64,000 nt of DNA from Corydoras sp. C115 (Eukaryota > Chordata > Actinopteri > Siluriformes > Callichthyidae): the NCBI GenBank assembly GCA_019802505.1, contig JAFMOC010000076.1, forward strand, positions 1,719,001 through 1,783,000, read 5' to 3'. The translations under genes and the position numbers were made by a program. The notes under the pieces were generated by a model, which made no database searches, had not been told where the DNA came from, and was given only the letters and a program-made list of their open reading frames with translations. Numbering within the stretch: position 1 is the first letter of the stretch; each line of letters starts with the position of its first letter. Positions 33,241 to 47,264 of the stretch are shown one piece after another.

Positions 33241-36200
33241 GCTAAGCAGTTAGTAGCAATACACAGTGGTAGTACATTAATACAAATATTACAAATATTA
33301 GTACAAATAAGAAAATAAGTAAATGCAATTAAGCATTAAAAAGTGTTTAAGGGCAATGAAACAATATAACAATTAAGAATTAATAAAATAAAATATTGTG
33401 CAATACTTTAATTAAACAAAACAAGGAATACAAAGGCAGAAACCTATTAAAGCACATAATAGAAGGGTTAGCCAGGCCCAGAATCAGAGAGACCACCAGT
33501 GCCAGTGCTGAGCCATAAATTTCCATTGGCATGAAACTTTAGACATGTTCTCAGCAGGAGCTGGAAGTTTTTCATCACCAAAGACTTTTAGTGACCTTCA
33601 CCCTTGTGACTATATCTCCCCAATAAGGAGGACTAGGTGTATACCTGCTCCTCTATGTTTAAGACAATACACACATGTATAGCAAAAGGTTGTAAGTATG
33701 TGTTACTCTGTAGCTAAGCCTTCAGTACAAGACAGGGGAATAGACGATTAGAAGCAGTACAGAGAAGAATTAGGAGGTGATGAAAGAGTCGTAAATTCAT
33801 CGGAGGCTGAAAAGTTTGTGGACATGATTAATATGCAGTTGATAGGATGGTTTTTACAACAGAGTGACAACAAATAAACACAATTTAGGAAGAACACATT
33901 TTCCAAAGTGTGTCTATCTTAAACAGATCCCTTAAATTCTCTAAATTTCATGATGGTGATCACATGTCATGTGCACCTCATTAGCCCTCCAGAGGCAGAG
34001 CTTCACTTGTTCTCTAAGGCACTGGAACACAGATTCAATTTGACATTTACTTAAACTGACATTACAGCTCATTTAATTAAAAACATCTTTATTTTAAAAT
34101 TAACAGTTGATTAACTTAAATATTACACTTAAAAATCTTTAGGTTACTTTTTAATGTTAAGATTGCTTGCGATAAGGACAGGAGGGGCACAGGAAGGTTT
34201 AACAAATGTTTAATGTTAAGTACAATAAGCTGATCTGTAAGAGACGTAATGTTGAATTTAAAGGGATGTTGAAACAACACAGATAGATAGATGTACATTT
34301 ACATTAACTGACCATCTAAATAAAGTGATATGAAGACAGCCTTGCTACAGCTTTGTCATCTACAGAACAAATTAGTGCTTTCATATATAACTTGCCTAAT
34401 TATACACAATTGACTGTGGTCAAGACCACAAAGGTCTATTGTTGAGCAGACAAAATTAACACACCCACTAGTCTCCAGAGGTGCCTCAATAACATTAGCA
34501 CTATTACACTTAGCTTTTTTTCTATCTTCCTTATGCAGAGTTTATACACATGATGTTGCATTAAACAATATCACACCGTGTTTGCTGAAGAGGTCAGTGT
34601 TTTACTTGTTTCAGTGCACTAACTATAATTTAGTACAATTCTCACAGGATAGTTTTTAAAACTTGTGCTCTGGCAGGAATACATTAACAGATGCTGCACT
34701 AACCATGCACACAGTCAGATGTCTACCAGTAAATTCTTAATCATGTATTTGGGGGAGTCATTGGATAATGTTTAGTGCTGGCTCCAAGGTCACAATCCTT
34801 GCTCCAAACTCTTAACAGAGAGGATTGTAATAGCTATGTTGACAGACATGTCTGACCAGCTGGTACTAGCAGCACTAGCACATGTTAACCCTTTAAAGAT
34901 AGAATAAGGTGCAGGCCTTACATACTTACAATAAGCACCCTAAATAAAGGGTGTCTTCCTTAATAGGCAATCAAAATGCTAACAAAAAAATAAGATATAG
35001 AAATTGCATAGACACTAATATATATTTTTCAATCTTATCAAATAAAAAAGTAAAATACTTAAAGTTGTTTTGTTTGATTTTAATTGGCAGATCATTAAAT
35101 GTAAAAGAAAAATAATTGCCCTGATAAAGCACAAAATGTTTATTATCTTAGTATTCTTGTATTGGTAAAAGCAACTTGGGGGCTTTTGCTAATCTCAGAA
35201 CAGCTGGAGAAACACAAGTCATTTGGGACTGGGCTTTCCCTCCAAACAGCTGGAAAAACAAACCAGTGGCCTCGGCCACCCCATGCCGCTGTATAATCAC
35301 ACATCCAAAGATATCCTTTGCTACCTCAGCAATGGCCTACATAGTCAATTAGTTAGTTCACTGAAAAGTGACATCAGACAGAGCCTTAAAACTACCCAGT
35401 TCATATGATGTAATTCTATATTCTATAATAATTGAGCAATATTCACATTCAAGCAACAATAAACACCCATATTATGCACTTATGTATGAGAGGCTCTACG
35501 TCCTTTAACCCTCCCATTTTCTAATGTTTTAACAACTCTCTGTGGTTTTAGCAATAGAATTACAACATATTTCAAACACAGGGGTCAAACATACAGTGTG
35601 GAATGTGGGAAAATTCTGTTATATTCTCATATTAATATTATATATAAATTCTGTTATATTTACAATATAAACACTCTTTGTATCATGACAAATATATACT
35701 GCAAGTGATCACAATTTAGCTTATAGTGTGCACATTTTGAACAAATTAAAACATTTTTTCAATGCTTCATTATTTTGGAATTACTACCCATTAGTGTGTA
35801 TTTGTGACACACCAAGGCCTGGTTAGTGTAGCAGAATCAAGCAAGGTAGGCAGGAAAGCATTGTATTTAGAGAGTATTTTAATAAACAGAACCAAGAACA
35901 AGATGGAATCAATTGACACATAAACAGGACATTACTAAATCAACAATCTCTCAAAAACACAGGGAAACTTTATTCCATACATTTCCCTAAAAAGGTTGGC
36001 TAATTACAAAGAAAATTCCACCTTCTCAACATTTTTCTTGTTTATGTTTATTTATTTAAACTAAATCACTTCTTAATTTATGTTAATTTGTTAATTAGAG
36101 CATCTGTTAACTTCTGTACTCAGCACTTTCAAAGGTTCCATAATAGTTTGTGTATGTAGAAGAATTGTGTGTTTAGTTTAATAGAGTTATGTTTTCAGTT

Positions 36201-36439
36201 GCTGTACACTGTGAAGCAAAAGCAGGAGCAGGAGTATTCAGGAGCAAACATGGCCAAAAAAAAGCAGATTCTAATACATAGTCAGTTAGATTTTGAACTG
36301 AATGTATGTTGACTATGAAACTAGATTGAAGAAACACATTAAAAAAGTTTTCCTAGAAGCTAACACAATAAAATGAACAATCCCACTCATTTTCAGTCTA
36401 CTCACAGTCTTTAAAATATGAGGAGAAATTAATACTCCA
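33241..36439. other. intergenic AT-rich DNA, no gene seen
   Basis: No exon or RNA gene recognised. A less AT-rich patch at 35160-35410 has a 61-codon frame without domain features. Confidence 0.5.
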
Positions 36440-36555
36440 ATTGGAAGTTTATGCAGATACAAAGAGAACATGCAAACTCTAAAAACAAAGGATCATATTG
36501 ACCACTTTCCCTGAAACTTTTTGCTGTGAGGTAACTGAGCTACTCAGTGTGTCAC
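36440..36555 (-). mobile_element. decayed DANA-like SINE fragment
   Basis: Reverse-strand traces GCAGATACAAAGAGAACATGCAAACTC and TTTTTGCTGTGAGGTAACTGAGCTAC resemble the DANA-type head and body. Old and incomplete. Confidence 0.45.
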
Positions 36556-38414
36556 TGTTCAACAATTCAAGCATCAATCAGATGGTACAATCCACCTCAA
36601 TATTACTAAGTTTCACTCATTGAATTAATTCTTATCTGTTATTGGTCAGGGGTAATTTGGCCTTGGTACATAATCCTAAAAGATTTTCCAGGCATGTGTC
36701 TTACCACCACACTCTCTGCCTAGCAGTGCATCTTATTTGTTTGATTGATTGATGCATTGTTCGCCTTGCTTATCTGCATGCATTAGACTGAAAACATTAT
36801 TTTCATCTTGGACTTTTAATAAAATATTTTAGTCCTTTGTGCATTTAATGCTTCCTTCTGTGACCCGGCATAACAGCAAAAATTTCTCCTTTTCCTTCAC
36901 CTCACAAAAAACATCAGGCAAATAACAAACCCCTTAAACCAGTGTATTTTTAATTAGGATGTTGAATTTGAAACGTTTAAGCAATAAATAATTTTAAGAA
37001 TTTAAAGCATTTATGCAGTCTTTAAATACTTTTTAAATAATATGTAAACAGTATTTTATAAAGACAAGTGGCCTGGACATTGTGGTTAACAGGGATCTTT
37101 TAATAGATGATGAGTAGGAATGTTTGTCAGTGAAGGTAAAGGAGGGTGAACTGCTGTCATCCATCATCTTCTTTGGGGGGGTCATTAATACCCAACGACA
37201 TTGTTCACAGCTTATCAGAAAGTTTATGTCGCACCCTGACATGTTCACAGGCATAGAGGGTTTGAGAGCTCATGCAATTTGTCAAAGACAAATGAATCCT
37301 GAAAGTCAGCTGAGTGCAGAGGACTGGGGAACTAGGCTGAGAGGCTCTAGAAAAGAAGTCTAAATTTAGAAGATAAGAAGCATGTCTGGGATAAATGCTA
37401 AAGCCATATCTGGATAACATTGCAGATGGATTTTATATAAGTCTTTCCGCGAGTATTGATTTCAGGGATGATACAATTGGTAATCGTGCAATATGTTAAA
37501 GGTCAGTTTCGCTGATTCAATACTATGGATTCACAGTATCACTGTCCCTAGAAGAGATTTTAGCAGATTTGAAGTTGATCATCATTCCATTTAAATAGGA
37601 AACATAAGAACACAGCTGTCAGAGTGGTGGGAGAATTAATAGCCCCTACCCCTCCTTGTCCTTGTAATTGAGTTGATGTGTAACATTATCTACTGAATCA
37701 AACTTAGCCCTCATTCTAACTCCAGCAGAGTCCCATCCTCAACCCCCACTTCATATACCCTTGTCCCTGTGTACCCCTTTCACTATCCCTGTCATACTAC
37801 ACCGTGTACACCAAATTTGGACACCTAAATTCACCTGCTATGTATAATCAAAACTTGTTTGTCTCACCATGATCGTAGCCCTTCCACAGATCTGGTTATT
37901 TACCGCTGTAACCTTTAGCATTTATATTGCAACCAACCATTAATACTTAGGTATCCTTACAGGATTTGAAAAACATCTGGTTATATGTGTATTATAAGGT
38001 ACTTAAACAAACAAAAATGTCTAATGTAAGTATATTTTTAAAAATATATAAATACTACACCAACTGTGTTTAGCACTGCTTTATGTTCATTTGTTATGGC
38101 AGCATGTAGACATATTATGGCATGGTATATTAAATACTGTGCCATAACATGCAGCAACTGATTAAATTAGGTTATATTTTACGTTATTGGGTTATTAATT
38201 CATTTTAACCAGTATATTAAACACATTCTTTGATTTGCATTTACTTTGTAACATGTAAATATTTAGATTTTGTGAACTTCACAACACAGTTCTACATTTA
38301 ATGAAAAGCTGGCAATCAGGTCTGATTCAATTCACATTAGTTTGTAATAACAGCTGAATGTAAGATATGTTGTAGTGGTGCATACATAACCTTAGCTTAC
38401 ACTATTACACTATT
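36556..38414. other. intergenic DNA, no gene seen
   Basis: No exon recognised. 37420-37820 is less repetitive and GC-richer than its neighbours but has no coding signature. Confidence 0.45.
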
Positions 38415-38612
38415 ACATTAGATTATTTAGCAGATGCTTTTATCCAAAATGACTTACAAGCATCAACATGATGGTTGGGGTCAGAACACACAGTTGGGGT
38501 TGGCCATGATACTGTATCTCTGGAGCAATGTAACTTCAGTGCACCTGGAATTTGAACCCACAACCCTCAGATTGATAGCTTAACACCATAATGTTGATCA
38601 GTATGCAGATAC
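38415..38612 (-). repeat. dispersed LINE/SINE-tail repeat
   Basis: Begins with TTAGCAGATGCTTTTATCC followed by AAATGACTTACAAGC, the reverse complement of a very common fish retroposon 3' tail. Farther right is GAATTTGAACCCACAACCCTC, like a degenerate B-box region. Confidence 0.65.
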
Positions 38613-40016
38613 CCTATATTAACTCTTAAGGTATGCTTTAATTATTTTCTTACCATAAATTAATTGTATATTGAATCTGTACACGTTATTACAATATTTA
38701 CATTAAACTAGTAAAAACCATAGTAAGATTAAACCAATTTCCGTAATGCAGTCACCATATTTATGGGAAATTCACAGTTTTTTTTTCTTCTCACAAACTG
38801 GTCATGCCACTGTGAGTTGATCTGCAATGCAAAAAAAAAATTCACAACAAACCTTGCCATTTTAGAATCTCCTTGCCAGAAGCAGTGAGTTTTCAACAGC
38901 TCCAAATTATTTACATTTCATCCACAAGTGTTTATTTTCGGTCAGTCTTCATGCCCAAACACAGTTTGACATGTGCCTGTGTTTAAGAGGGCAAAGGGCA
39001 AACAAGTTTAAAACCATTACAAGTTAAAACAAGAGCAGCATTTTTCATCAAATAGAAAGTGTCCATTGTTTTAACAGAGCAAATATAAAATTTAACATTT
39101 AACAAATTAAATATTAAGACATTTCACTAGGCATTATTTTTTTATAATATAGACACAGTTAATTTAACCTTTATGGTTCAAACTTCCTGAAATAAAAATC
39201 AGGTTTTTGGAGACATTAGTCTTACGCATTAGCCTTATTTGCCTAATGACAATTTGTAGGTTAATTGTGTTATAAAAATAGTAGATAAATAAATCTGTTT
39301 TTAAAGTGTTTTTGTGTGGCAAAGCTGGACAGTGTGAATACTTGCAACAAGGATATTCCTGTTGGCCAGATGTGCCGTTGAAAGATGTCTTCACCCCAAC
39401 ATCAGAAGCCTGGCATTAAAAGCTAAAGACTGGGGTGATATGGATACTATGAGGACCCTCTGGTTTAGACTCTACACAGCATGTTTAAACATATGTGTGC
39501 CGAAGAGACAGACTAGCTTTACATGTGTTTAATGTTTCTGAGCATATAATAAGCCTGGGTTTGCTCACAATACCAATATACCTATATAAGATGTTATGAT
39601 ATTAGCAATTGCTTTTTATGTGTAAGACAATAGAACTACATCAGGGTGTACCATAAATGATTACAATAATTTATTAATTATATTAAATTTTAATCTTAAA
39701 TGTTGTAATTTCAACTAAAAATTATCAAATATATAATATGTCTATGCAGTACATAGTTTTACACCAGCTAAATAATTTTTATGCATTAATTAAAGTAAAT
39801 TTAAGTGTATAATAATGATACACATTAATTGCATTGTTTCAATGCACTTTAAGCTTTTATACTCTTACAGATTACCTGAATAGACATCATTTAATATCTT
39901 GTAAAATATGTTCAAATATAAATAAAGTTTTTATTATAGGGATGCGCTATAGAGAAACCAAATAAAAACTACTTCTGTCAAATTTACTAAACCCATTAAT
40001 ATGTCATGACAGTAGA
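38613..40016. other. intergenic AT-rich DNA, nothing recognised
   Basis: Only short, low-complexity open frames. Confidence 0.55.
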
Positions 40017-40017
40017 A

Positions 40018-40334
40018 CATCCATCCATTATCTTTCGCTTTATCCTCTACTAGGGTTGGGGGGGGAACGTTTAGGGCGCTGGGCAGATACACCCAGGACA
40101 GGGCACTAATATATCGCTGGTCACACTCACACAGACACGCACACAAACACACTCTATATGGAGCAATTTGAAGAACTCGGTCCATGTTTTTGGACTGTGG
40201 GAGGAAACCAGAGAACCCGGAGCAAACCCACACGGACGCGGGGAGAACAGAAACTCCACCCAGATTGGGATTCGAATTGGGAATCCTTAAGGCTGAGAGG
40301 AAAACGTGTTAACCACTAAGCCACCGTGCTGCCC
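40018..40334 (-). mobile_element. SINE, GGAT tail, diverged
   Basis: Reverse copy with several internal losses and a poly(G) run near 40057. The head ends ...CCACCGTGCTGCCC. Only a weak TSD-like pair (atgacag / atgagacag) is visible. Confidence 0.85.
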
Positions 40335-40886
40335 ATGAGACAGATAATAATACACAATAATGTGTAAATTTTAGACTCTTTTAGTTTTACCCCGTTACCG
40401 TTTAAATGTCATTTTCAAGAATCCTTTGATCTAATCTTCACAACCAGTCAGAAACAGGAGAAATGTCTGTGTAACGTGCAAGATAAACATCATAGTACAA
40501 TAATCAGAGCCTGTCATTTAAATTTTTGTTCATTTAATTTCTGCAAGTAACACTTGGCTTATTTTCTCTTGTGGAGAAAGATTGTGTTCATGCAACAAAA
40601 AAGTGACATAACAATTATCCAGTGCATTTTTATAAAATAAAAGTACTTTAGCTGTCAGATGCTCACAAATCATTTCACTATTTAGTAAATGCATCATTTT
40701 AAATAGTGAGTGAGGAAACACGTGAGCCATTTAAATGACAGCTCAAGTGTCAGTCACTCTTTAAGCACACGTGGTGCTCCCTCCTCATCTGTATAGTCTC
40801 ACTGTTTATAAATGGCACATTTGTATAAGAATGGATTGGTCAGCATGTTTTATTGTTTCTATTCTTCCGCGTTGTCTTCCTCAAGG

Positions 40887-41050
40887 TATGCTTCCAATCT
40901 TTGAGGCATAGAGCTGGCAGAGCTGTGGCTGCTCAGGCGAATCTTCAAAATGAGCTCAGCAGTGATCAACTACAGTATGCAGCATGGACAATCATGGCAT
41001 TGGAAAGGTGCAAGGTTAGGGGCTTTATTGACAGGGCTAAAACACTGCGG
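40887..41050 (+). other. candidate orphan exon, unsupported by homology
   Basis: A pyrimidine-rich tract ending TTCCTCAAG is followed by 164 open bases (SLRHRAGRAVAAQANLQNEL and onward) and a donor-like GTGAGA. Amino-acid content looks more protein-like than other frames in the desert. I recognise no family, and no partner exons are visible. Confidence 0.15.
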
Positions 41051-42427
41051 TGAGAAAAGTGAATTATATTTTTTCAACTTTTCTATGCTCACTCTCTTGT
41101 TAATCATGTATACAGTAGCTTTAATAGTTTGTTAAGGTTATCTTTACTTTGGCAAATCTAAACAGGATGTCTGCCTTTCCTCTATGTGTGATGCACTATG
41201 TTTGCATGATTTACTGAATGTGTTTGAGATAAATCACAGTTAAAAGAAACGTGCAGCAGGTTAACACACAAAAGACATTTGTAAAGAGAGACAAGCACAT
41301 ACAGTTTCATTCCAGCAATGTCCCAAACCAGATGTGTTTAATTTGGCACTTTACATAGGCATCCAGCTTCACATATGGAACATTCCAGTGCCTAACATTT
41401 CAAAAGCTAAATAAATCACCACAGGTTGAGTGTGACAAGGAGAAAGTGAGAGGTAGAGATGGGGGAAAAAAAATGATGGTTTACCAATTTTTAGATGGGA
41501 GAGGAAGAGATGTACAGTGTAAGAAGGTTGTGGTAAATTGGGTTGACTTAGGTTAAATACAAATTTACATGCAATCTAAGTTAAAAGTCACAGCAAAGTT
41601 GAAAACCTAAAACTTGACTATGCGTCATCACTCCACATTATTATACTAACATGACTTAGAAGTTCCATCCACATATCCTTTATAGTGGTAAAACACTTAA
41701 GTGTCTCTAGATTAGCAATTTGTGGACAATATTTAATCTGTAAGTGAATTTTCCATTGTGAATTATTCAAGTTATGCCACAGCATCATGCCACTATTTGC
41801 TTACCAGCCTTTCCTAAACTTACACTTACTACTTATGCATGCAGCAATAATAGTCTATTTATAGTTACAGCAAATTTAGTGGTGTGGACGCCTGTTAAAA
41901 TAGAGGTATAAATCAGACTTTATGTTCTACCAGCTATAAATGTTATATTTCCCAGTGATGTTCACCACACTTTATATTTTCCACTAGGAAAGACTTGCCT
42001 TGTGCTGAAAAAAAAACAAGAACAGGCACTAATGCTAAAGCCCCCTTTTATAACCATAATGCAAGTGTTCTTTCTTATAATTATAGTAATTTATTAAAAA
42101 ATAAAATAAATAAATATGTTGGCCAGATGCCAACCAAACCAGGAGACATTTATAACCAAAGAAGTAGTTTAATCTTTATAAATTGAAATACAATGAAATA
42201 CAATTACTGCATGCAATTTATTTATTTTATTGGGGAGGTTGGTCTATAGTGTTTACCCCATCAAAAAGAAAAAGAAAATGTGTACACAGTAAAATGTAGA
42301 TTTTTATTTGATGAGTTTTGTATGATGTAAAGAAGGAAATTTTGGTTTGGCTTTTCAGTTGGTCACAATAGAACATAATTGCTTGTATGATAAATTATTA
42401 GTTTAATAAATCTAAATAGTTCTGTCT
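41051..42427. other. intergenic DNA, nothing recognised
   Basis: AT-rich with short open frames only. Confidence 0.5.
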
Positions 42428-42668
42428 AGGTGCAGCATGGTGACATTTTGGTTGGAAACCACTCCAGCAATATGGATTCAAGGTAAATTGGCTGCTCTAA
42501 ATGGCCACTATCTAAATTTTACCTTTAAAGTATTTGTAGTAGTTTAGTGTGGGTTGGCACCCTGTCCTGGGTGTTTTTGTCCACTGCCTGAAATGTTCTT
42601 CCCTGGATGGGCATGGGGAACCCCCTGCGACCCTAGTAGAGGATTACGCAGAAGATAATTAGATGAGT
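42428..42668 (+). mobile_element. decayed SINE
   Basis: The 3' half is clear (GGTTGGCACCCTGTCCTGGG through GAGGATTACGCAGAAGATAAT). The 5' half is barely recognisable, with a lost B box (GGATTCAAGG). Confidence 0.75.
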
Positions 42669-43641
42669 TCTGTCTAGGTTGAAACCATGTCCAGGCCCTA
42701 TATGATTAGCAAATGCAATTATTCTTTATTGATATTTTTTAAGACATTTCAAAGATTGCAGCTTATGCAAGCAAAATTGCTAGAAGGCCAGCAGGTCAAT
42801 CCTTCTACCTGTCTGAGGTGTGAACAATTACAGATTTTAATAAAAATATAAGTTAACCAATGGAAATCTAAATAAAATTTGTTTATTTATGCTCAGTAAT
42901 CTCTCATATGCTTGCTGTTATAATGTAAGTTAATTACTGAGAACCCGTGCTGGGCTATACTGCTATACTGGTCTTTGGGTTGTTTTTATCTTAGGCTTCT
43001 GAGGAGAAGTTGCCCTGTTCAGCTTTCTAACAGTGTTGAATATTTCCTTTTTTACAAGTGCAATAGATTTTAGGTAAATCCAGTTTGTGAAGGAATAAAA
43101 CAAATGTAATCTTTTCTGTCACCTCTTAAGAGCTGATTCATGCATCTACTGCAATTCATTAAACCACTAGCAATTAATTGTTATTTCTTCCTACTTGCCT
43201 TTGAACTCAGCATATCAATTCATGGTGGCAGCTGCAGCTCATAAATTGCCCTTTAAAAAAGTTGTTTTAATGTGAAAGTAAATGTTTTTGTGAAAATCAT
43301 TGCAAGATGTTGTGAGGTCCTGATTTTGGTCTTCATTGGTTGTATAGATGATTTCTCTGGGAATGTAGTACCTGCTACTGGCAGAAACTCAAACACACAT
43401 TCACACACACATTCACACCAAGGGGCAATTTTCATAACTTCCATGCCTTTTGACAGAATTGGCAAACTTTTAATAGAAGCAGACAATGTGGACTTTCAAA
43501 TACAAGGCATTGAGAATACTTTGATACATTAATGTACTTCACTGCTAGCCCCTTTCTTACCTGACATATATTGTTCTTTGTAATGTCAGAAATATTTATT
43601 TGTTAATTTTAAGTACTTTATTATTCTGTCTTTAACATCCA

Positions 43642-43702
43642 GTCATCCATTATGTTCCGCTTTATCTTCTGGGTGTTGGGGGAGTTCCCCATGCCCATTC
43701 TC
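43642..43702 (-). mobile_element. SINE 3' fragment
   Basis: TCATCCATTATGTTCCGCTTTATC followed by GAGTTCCCCATGCCCATTC; only the 3' end of the element is present. Confidence 0.75.
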
Positions 43703-45472
43703 TTCAACAGATTTAGTTTTTTTTTTTTTATTTAATTGCATAATAATTCTGCACACTAATAGTATTACAGATATTCAGATTTAAGATTAACATTTTGGAA
43801 GAGCACTTTAAAGTTAATCAACAATTATATACATTGGGAGCATTACATAATGCTAGATGTGTGGCTTTTACTGAAACATTATGTCATATGCCTAAAATAT
43901 TCACCTATTATTATCCTAAATAATGCATTAAAATAGCATTTTATCATTAGAGCAACACTGGAAATACAGCAACATATAAATATACCAGGATGTTATAAAA
44001 ACACTGATTTAAAACAAAACAAAACACCCTTGAATCATTTTAGTCCCATAAGGTCATGTAATAAATCGTTCAATGGTGTTTTTCTTAAGTGCCGTTAATG
44101 TATGTAAAAGATAATAAATAAGTAAGAAATGATAAGTGGTAGCTATATCTTAGAAACAGTTCCTTTTTGTGCTATAATAATGTAGTTGAGCTGTCCAAAT
44201 TTGGTGAATACTGTATACTCATATGCTAACACATATCTGCAAAGGTTTTGTATGTAGCCTATATTTATTACCCATGTTCATCATGTTTGATAGCATGTTC
44301 GCTGAGTGTCCTCTGACATTCTTCTTATGGCTACTTCACAAAGGCTTGGAAATATTTACAGCATGTGGACAATGTGAAGGTCAGATATATAAAACAGGAT
44401 GATTACTTTCACAAATGGTTACAGCTTTAAGAGCATCCTCTGAATCACAAAGAGCCAGGTAATTGCTAGTGGACCAAGCCATGCTAGTGCACTAACTCTG
44501 ACTCAATTACACCTTGACACCTCAGTTTGAAATGTGTATTTAATCAGTGGTTTTTAACAGGCATCCACTGATGTCTTGAACACTAATTAAACTATTGAGG
44601 TGGGTGAGGAGCAGTGGAGTGCAGACATTTCCTTGGCTTTGGAAGACCGAAGCGGAAACTCGTTCTGTGAGTCAGGAGTTTGGGGCTGTAAAGGGACGTC
44701 TGGGGCGCAGCAGTCGTGTCCACTGAATATTTCAACCTGAAAAGTTTTTCCTCCTTAATTTTTTGCCCAGCATTTTTTCCCTCTTTGGATAATTTAAGGT
44801 TTGTTGTACAGGAGCTAAAGACATGTATGGTTCTGCCACTAAGATACACTATTATATTACAGCCAAGATACACCAAACATTGAACAAGAAGTGGTTATGT
44901 CATTTTAACTAGGATAGAACTACAAATCAAACTAGTATGACCGTCAAATTAAAAGTCCACAAGCTAAAAAAAATGAAATGTTAACCAATGACTTGAATTT
45001 GACTGTAAAGTTTAAATTTCACACTTTCTGTAGAGGTTATATATTCTTCAGCAGGTGATATGTAGCAACATTTAAACTATAAACTATTTATAAAACTATT
45101 TTATGTTTAGTGTGGCTGTTTTTCTGATTACAAAAGTTATATAAATGGTTTCTGACTACACAGCAAGCACACAGCAAATAGTTTTAAGAAAGAAATTGAC
45201 ACATGGTAATAATGACCAGAATAAAATAAATGAAAGAAAGTTTGCTTCTAAATAGACTTCATATAGCATTTTACAGCCTGTTTTTCAGTACATCAAATTA
45301 ATCAGAAGCTAAAAACTGATGATTGTCTTGTCAGTGAAATGGTTGATTAATGATTTCTTAATCTATGTTTTTTAAAGATGCATTTTCCACATATTCAGGC
45401 TGATAAAGTAATGGATTAAATGTATTAAATTATTAATTCCACAGATGATTTATTGACACAGAAAGTAGGGGG

Positions 45473-45480
<8 letters not shown>
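43703..45480. other. intergenic DNA, nothing recognised
   Basis: No exon or RNA gene seen. 44400-44560 is less AT-rich than its surroundings. Confidence 0.5.

Positions 45481-45539
<59 letters not shown>
45481..45539. repeat. (GA)n microsatellite
   Basis: 59 bases of uninterrupted GA. Confidence 0.97.
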
Positions 45540-45542
<3 letters not shown>

Positions 45543-46205
45543 TGGGAAACAGAATCAATTTTATCAGAAAATCCAACACACTATTACTTACTATAAAAGT
45601 TACACATATGCAGTAGCAACTGAAATTGTGAGTTTAAAGAGTTTTAGATACCATTGAATTAACATCTTAAACATAATTTTTGTAGTCAAGTCCTAAAAAG
45701 ATTCAACACTAAAAGTATATGAGCAAATTATGTGAAGCCCTGTGATTAACAATTATTTTAAAGGTAAAATAAGTGTTAGACTATTTTTAATTGTAATAAG
45801 TTATGAATGGGCATATAGAGAAACTATAGACTGCAAGTCTGATTTTCATAAGACACATTTGCATTTAGATGGCCAGAAAAATAATTGATGATATTAAAGT
45901 TTAAAACCCATGTCTTAGTAATTTTTACTATTCCAGTGCACCCTGAGCATAAAGATCATTATTTACTTTGGCAAAAAAAGAAATATAGGCAGCTATAAAG
46001 GTTGCACATTTTCAAGCACTATATGTGATCATGTTGGAAGAAACCAGTCTCACTTAATACGATGTGGTTTTTACAGCTTCACCAACACAGAGACCTACTT
46101 GCAATCCTGCAATAAAATAAGGCAATATAAGTTTTGAGCAAAAATGTTAGGAAGCTAACTGAGATCAGTGATGGAACAAAGGACAGTGTTTGTTTTTATT
46201 AGACA
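45540..46205. other. intergenic DNA, nothing recognised
   Basis: AT-rich, no gene features. Confidence 0.55.
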
Positions 46206-46393
46206 TAAAAAATGAAAAAAAAAAAAAAAAAAAAAAAATAAAAAAAAAGGGGGGGGGGGCGCAGCATCGAATAACAATCAGGTTTGATGAATTTACAGTA
46301 TAGTTGGTTTTCTCCATGGCTTCTGACTTGTGGTGTTCTGATTTGTAAGTCGCTTTGGATAAAAGCGTCTGCTAAATGACTAAATGTAAATGT
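46206..46393 (+). repeat. poly(A)/poly(G) run and retroposon 3' tail
   Basis: A long A run then 11 or so G (46214-46259). Farther on lies TTGTAAGTCGCTTTGGATAAAAGCGTCTGCTAAATG (46344-46379), the standard 3' tail of a widespread fish retroposon. Confidence 0.75.
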
Positions 46394-47147
46394 ATGTAGA
46401 TGTAAAAACATTTATAGAAAAATACATGGCATCAAAAATAAAAGACCATAGACCATCCAGACCAGACCTGGAAATTTTATGGCCGAGGGGCCAACTTGCC
46501 CTTTAGCTATCTCTATAAGGCCTGCATAATGTTAGATGGAAGTTAGAAGTTAACATAAGTAAGAAGTGAATAAAAATACATTCATAAAAATAGAAGTCTT
46601 TAAAAACACAGGAAACACATTTGCATGCCGCCTACACAATACAACTACATTGCTTTTATTTTTAACTTATATATAATAACTCACATTTGTTTCTCAAATA
46701 TTTGTTTAGAAATAAATAAATGATTAACCAGTTACAAAGGTAAATGTTGGTTCTTTTGCACTACGTTCTTCCTAGTGTTTTTTCTAGTGTCTGAAACGCA
46801 GGCTACAGAGTTACTGTAATTCACTGCTTAAGTGAGGCATGCGTTTCCTGAGCTTTTTAAACAGGATGATGTCTTCATGCTGGTAGGTCTGGTGGCCAGC
46901 AGGCCTAATCATGTCCCTTCTTATTACAGTGATTACTACAAAGCTGTCCAGTGAGGCTGATCAGTCACTTGAATAAAAATGATTAAATGCTCTAAATTCT
47001 GCTCTTTTGACTTGAAGCTTGACTTACAGTGCGGCAGAAACCTGGCAATAGCAGCAAGTTCACATGAGTCTTAAAGGAGAATGTATTTGTAATAACATGC
47101 ACATATGCATGTGTTCGTGGTTTAACAGTACTAAAACCAACTCAGAG

Positions 47148-47151
<4 letters not shown>
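46394..47151. other. intergenic DNA, nothing recognised
   Basis: No gene features. Confidence 0.5.
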
Positions 47152-47245
<94 letters not shown>

Positions 47246-47264
47246 ACACACAATCACACACATG
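47152..47264. repeat. (CA)n microsatellite
   Basis: About 45 CA units, then two CAATCACACA interruptions. Confidence 0.97.

Noticed and set aside
37124..37363. 79-codon frame on the + strand
   Set aside because: No recognisable motif and overlapping frames on the other strand; likely chance.
43253..43532. 86-codon frame with a His-Thr repeat
   Set aside because: It crosses a CACACATTCACAC stretch that looks like an old SINE middle part; no family.
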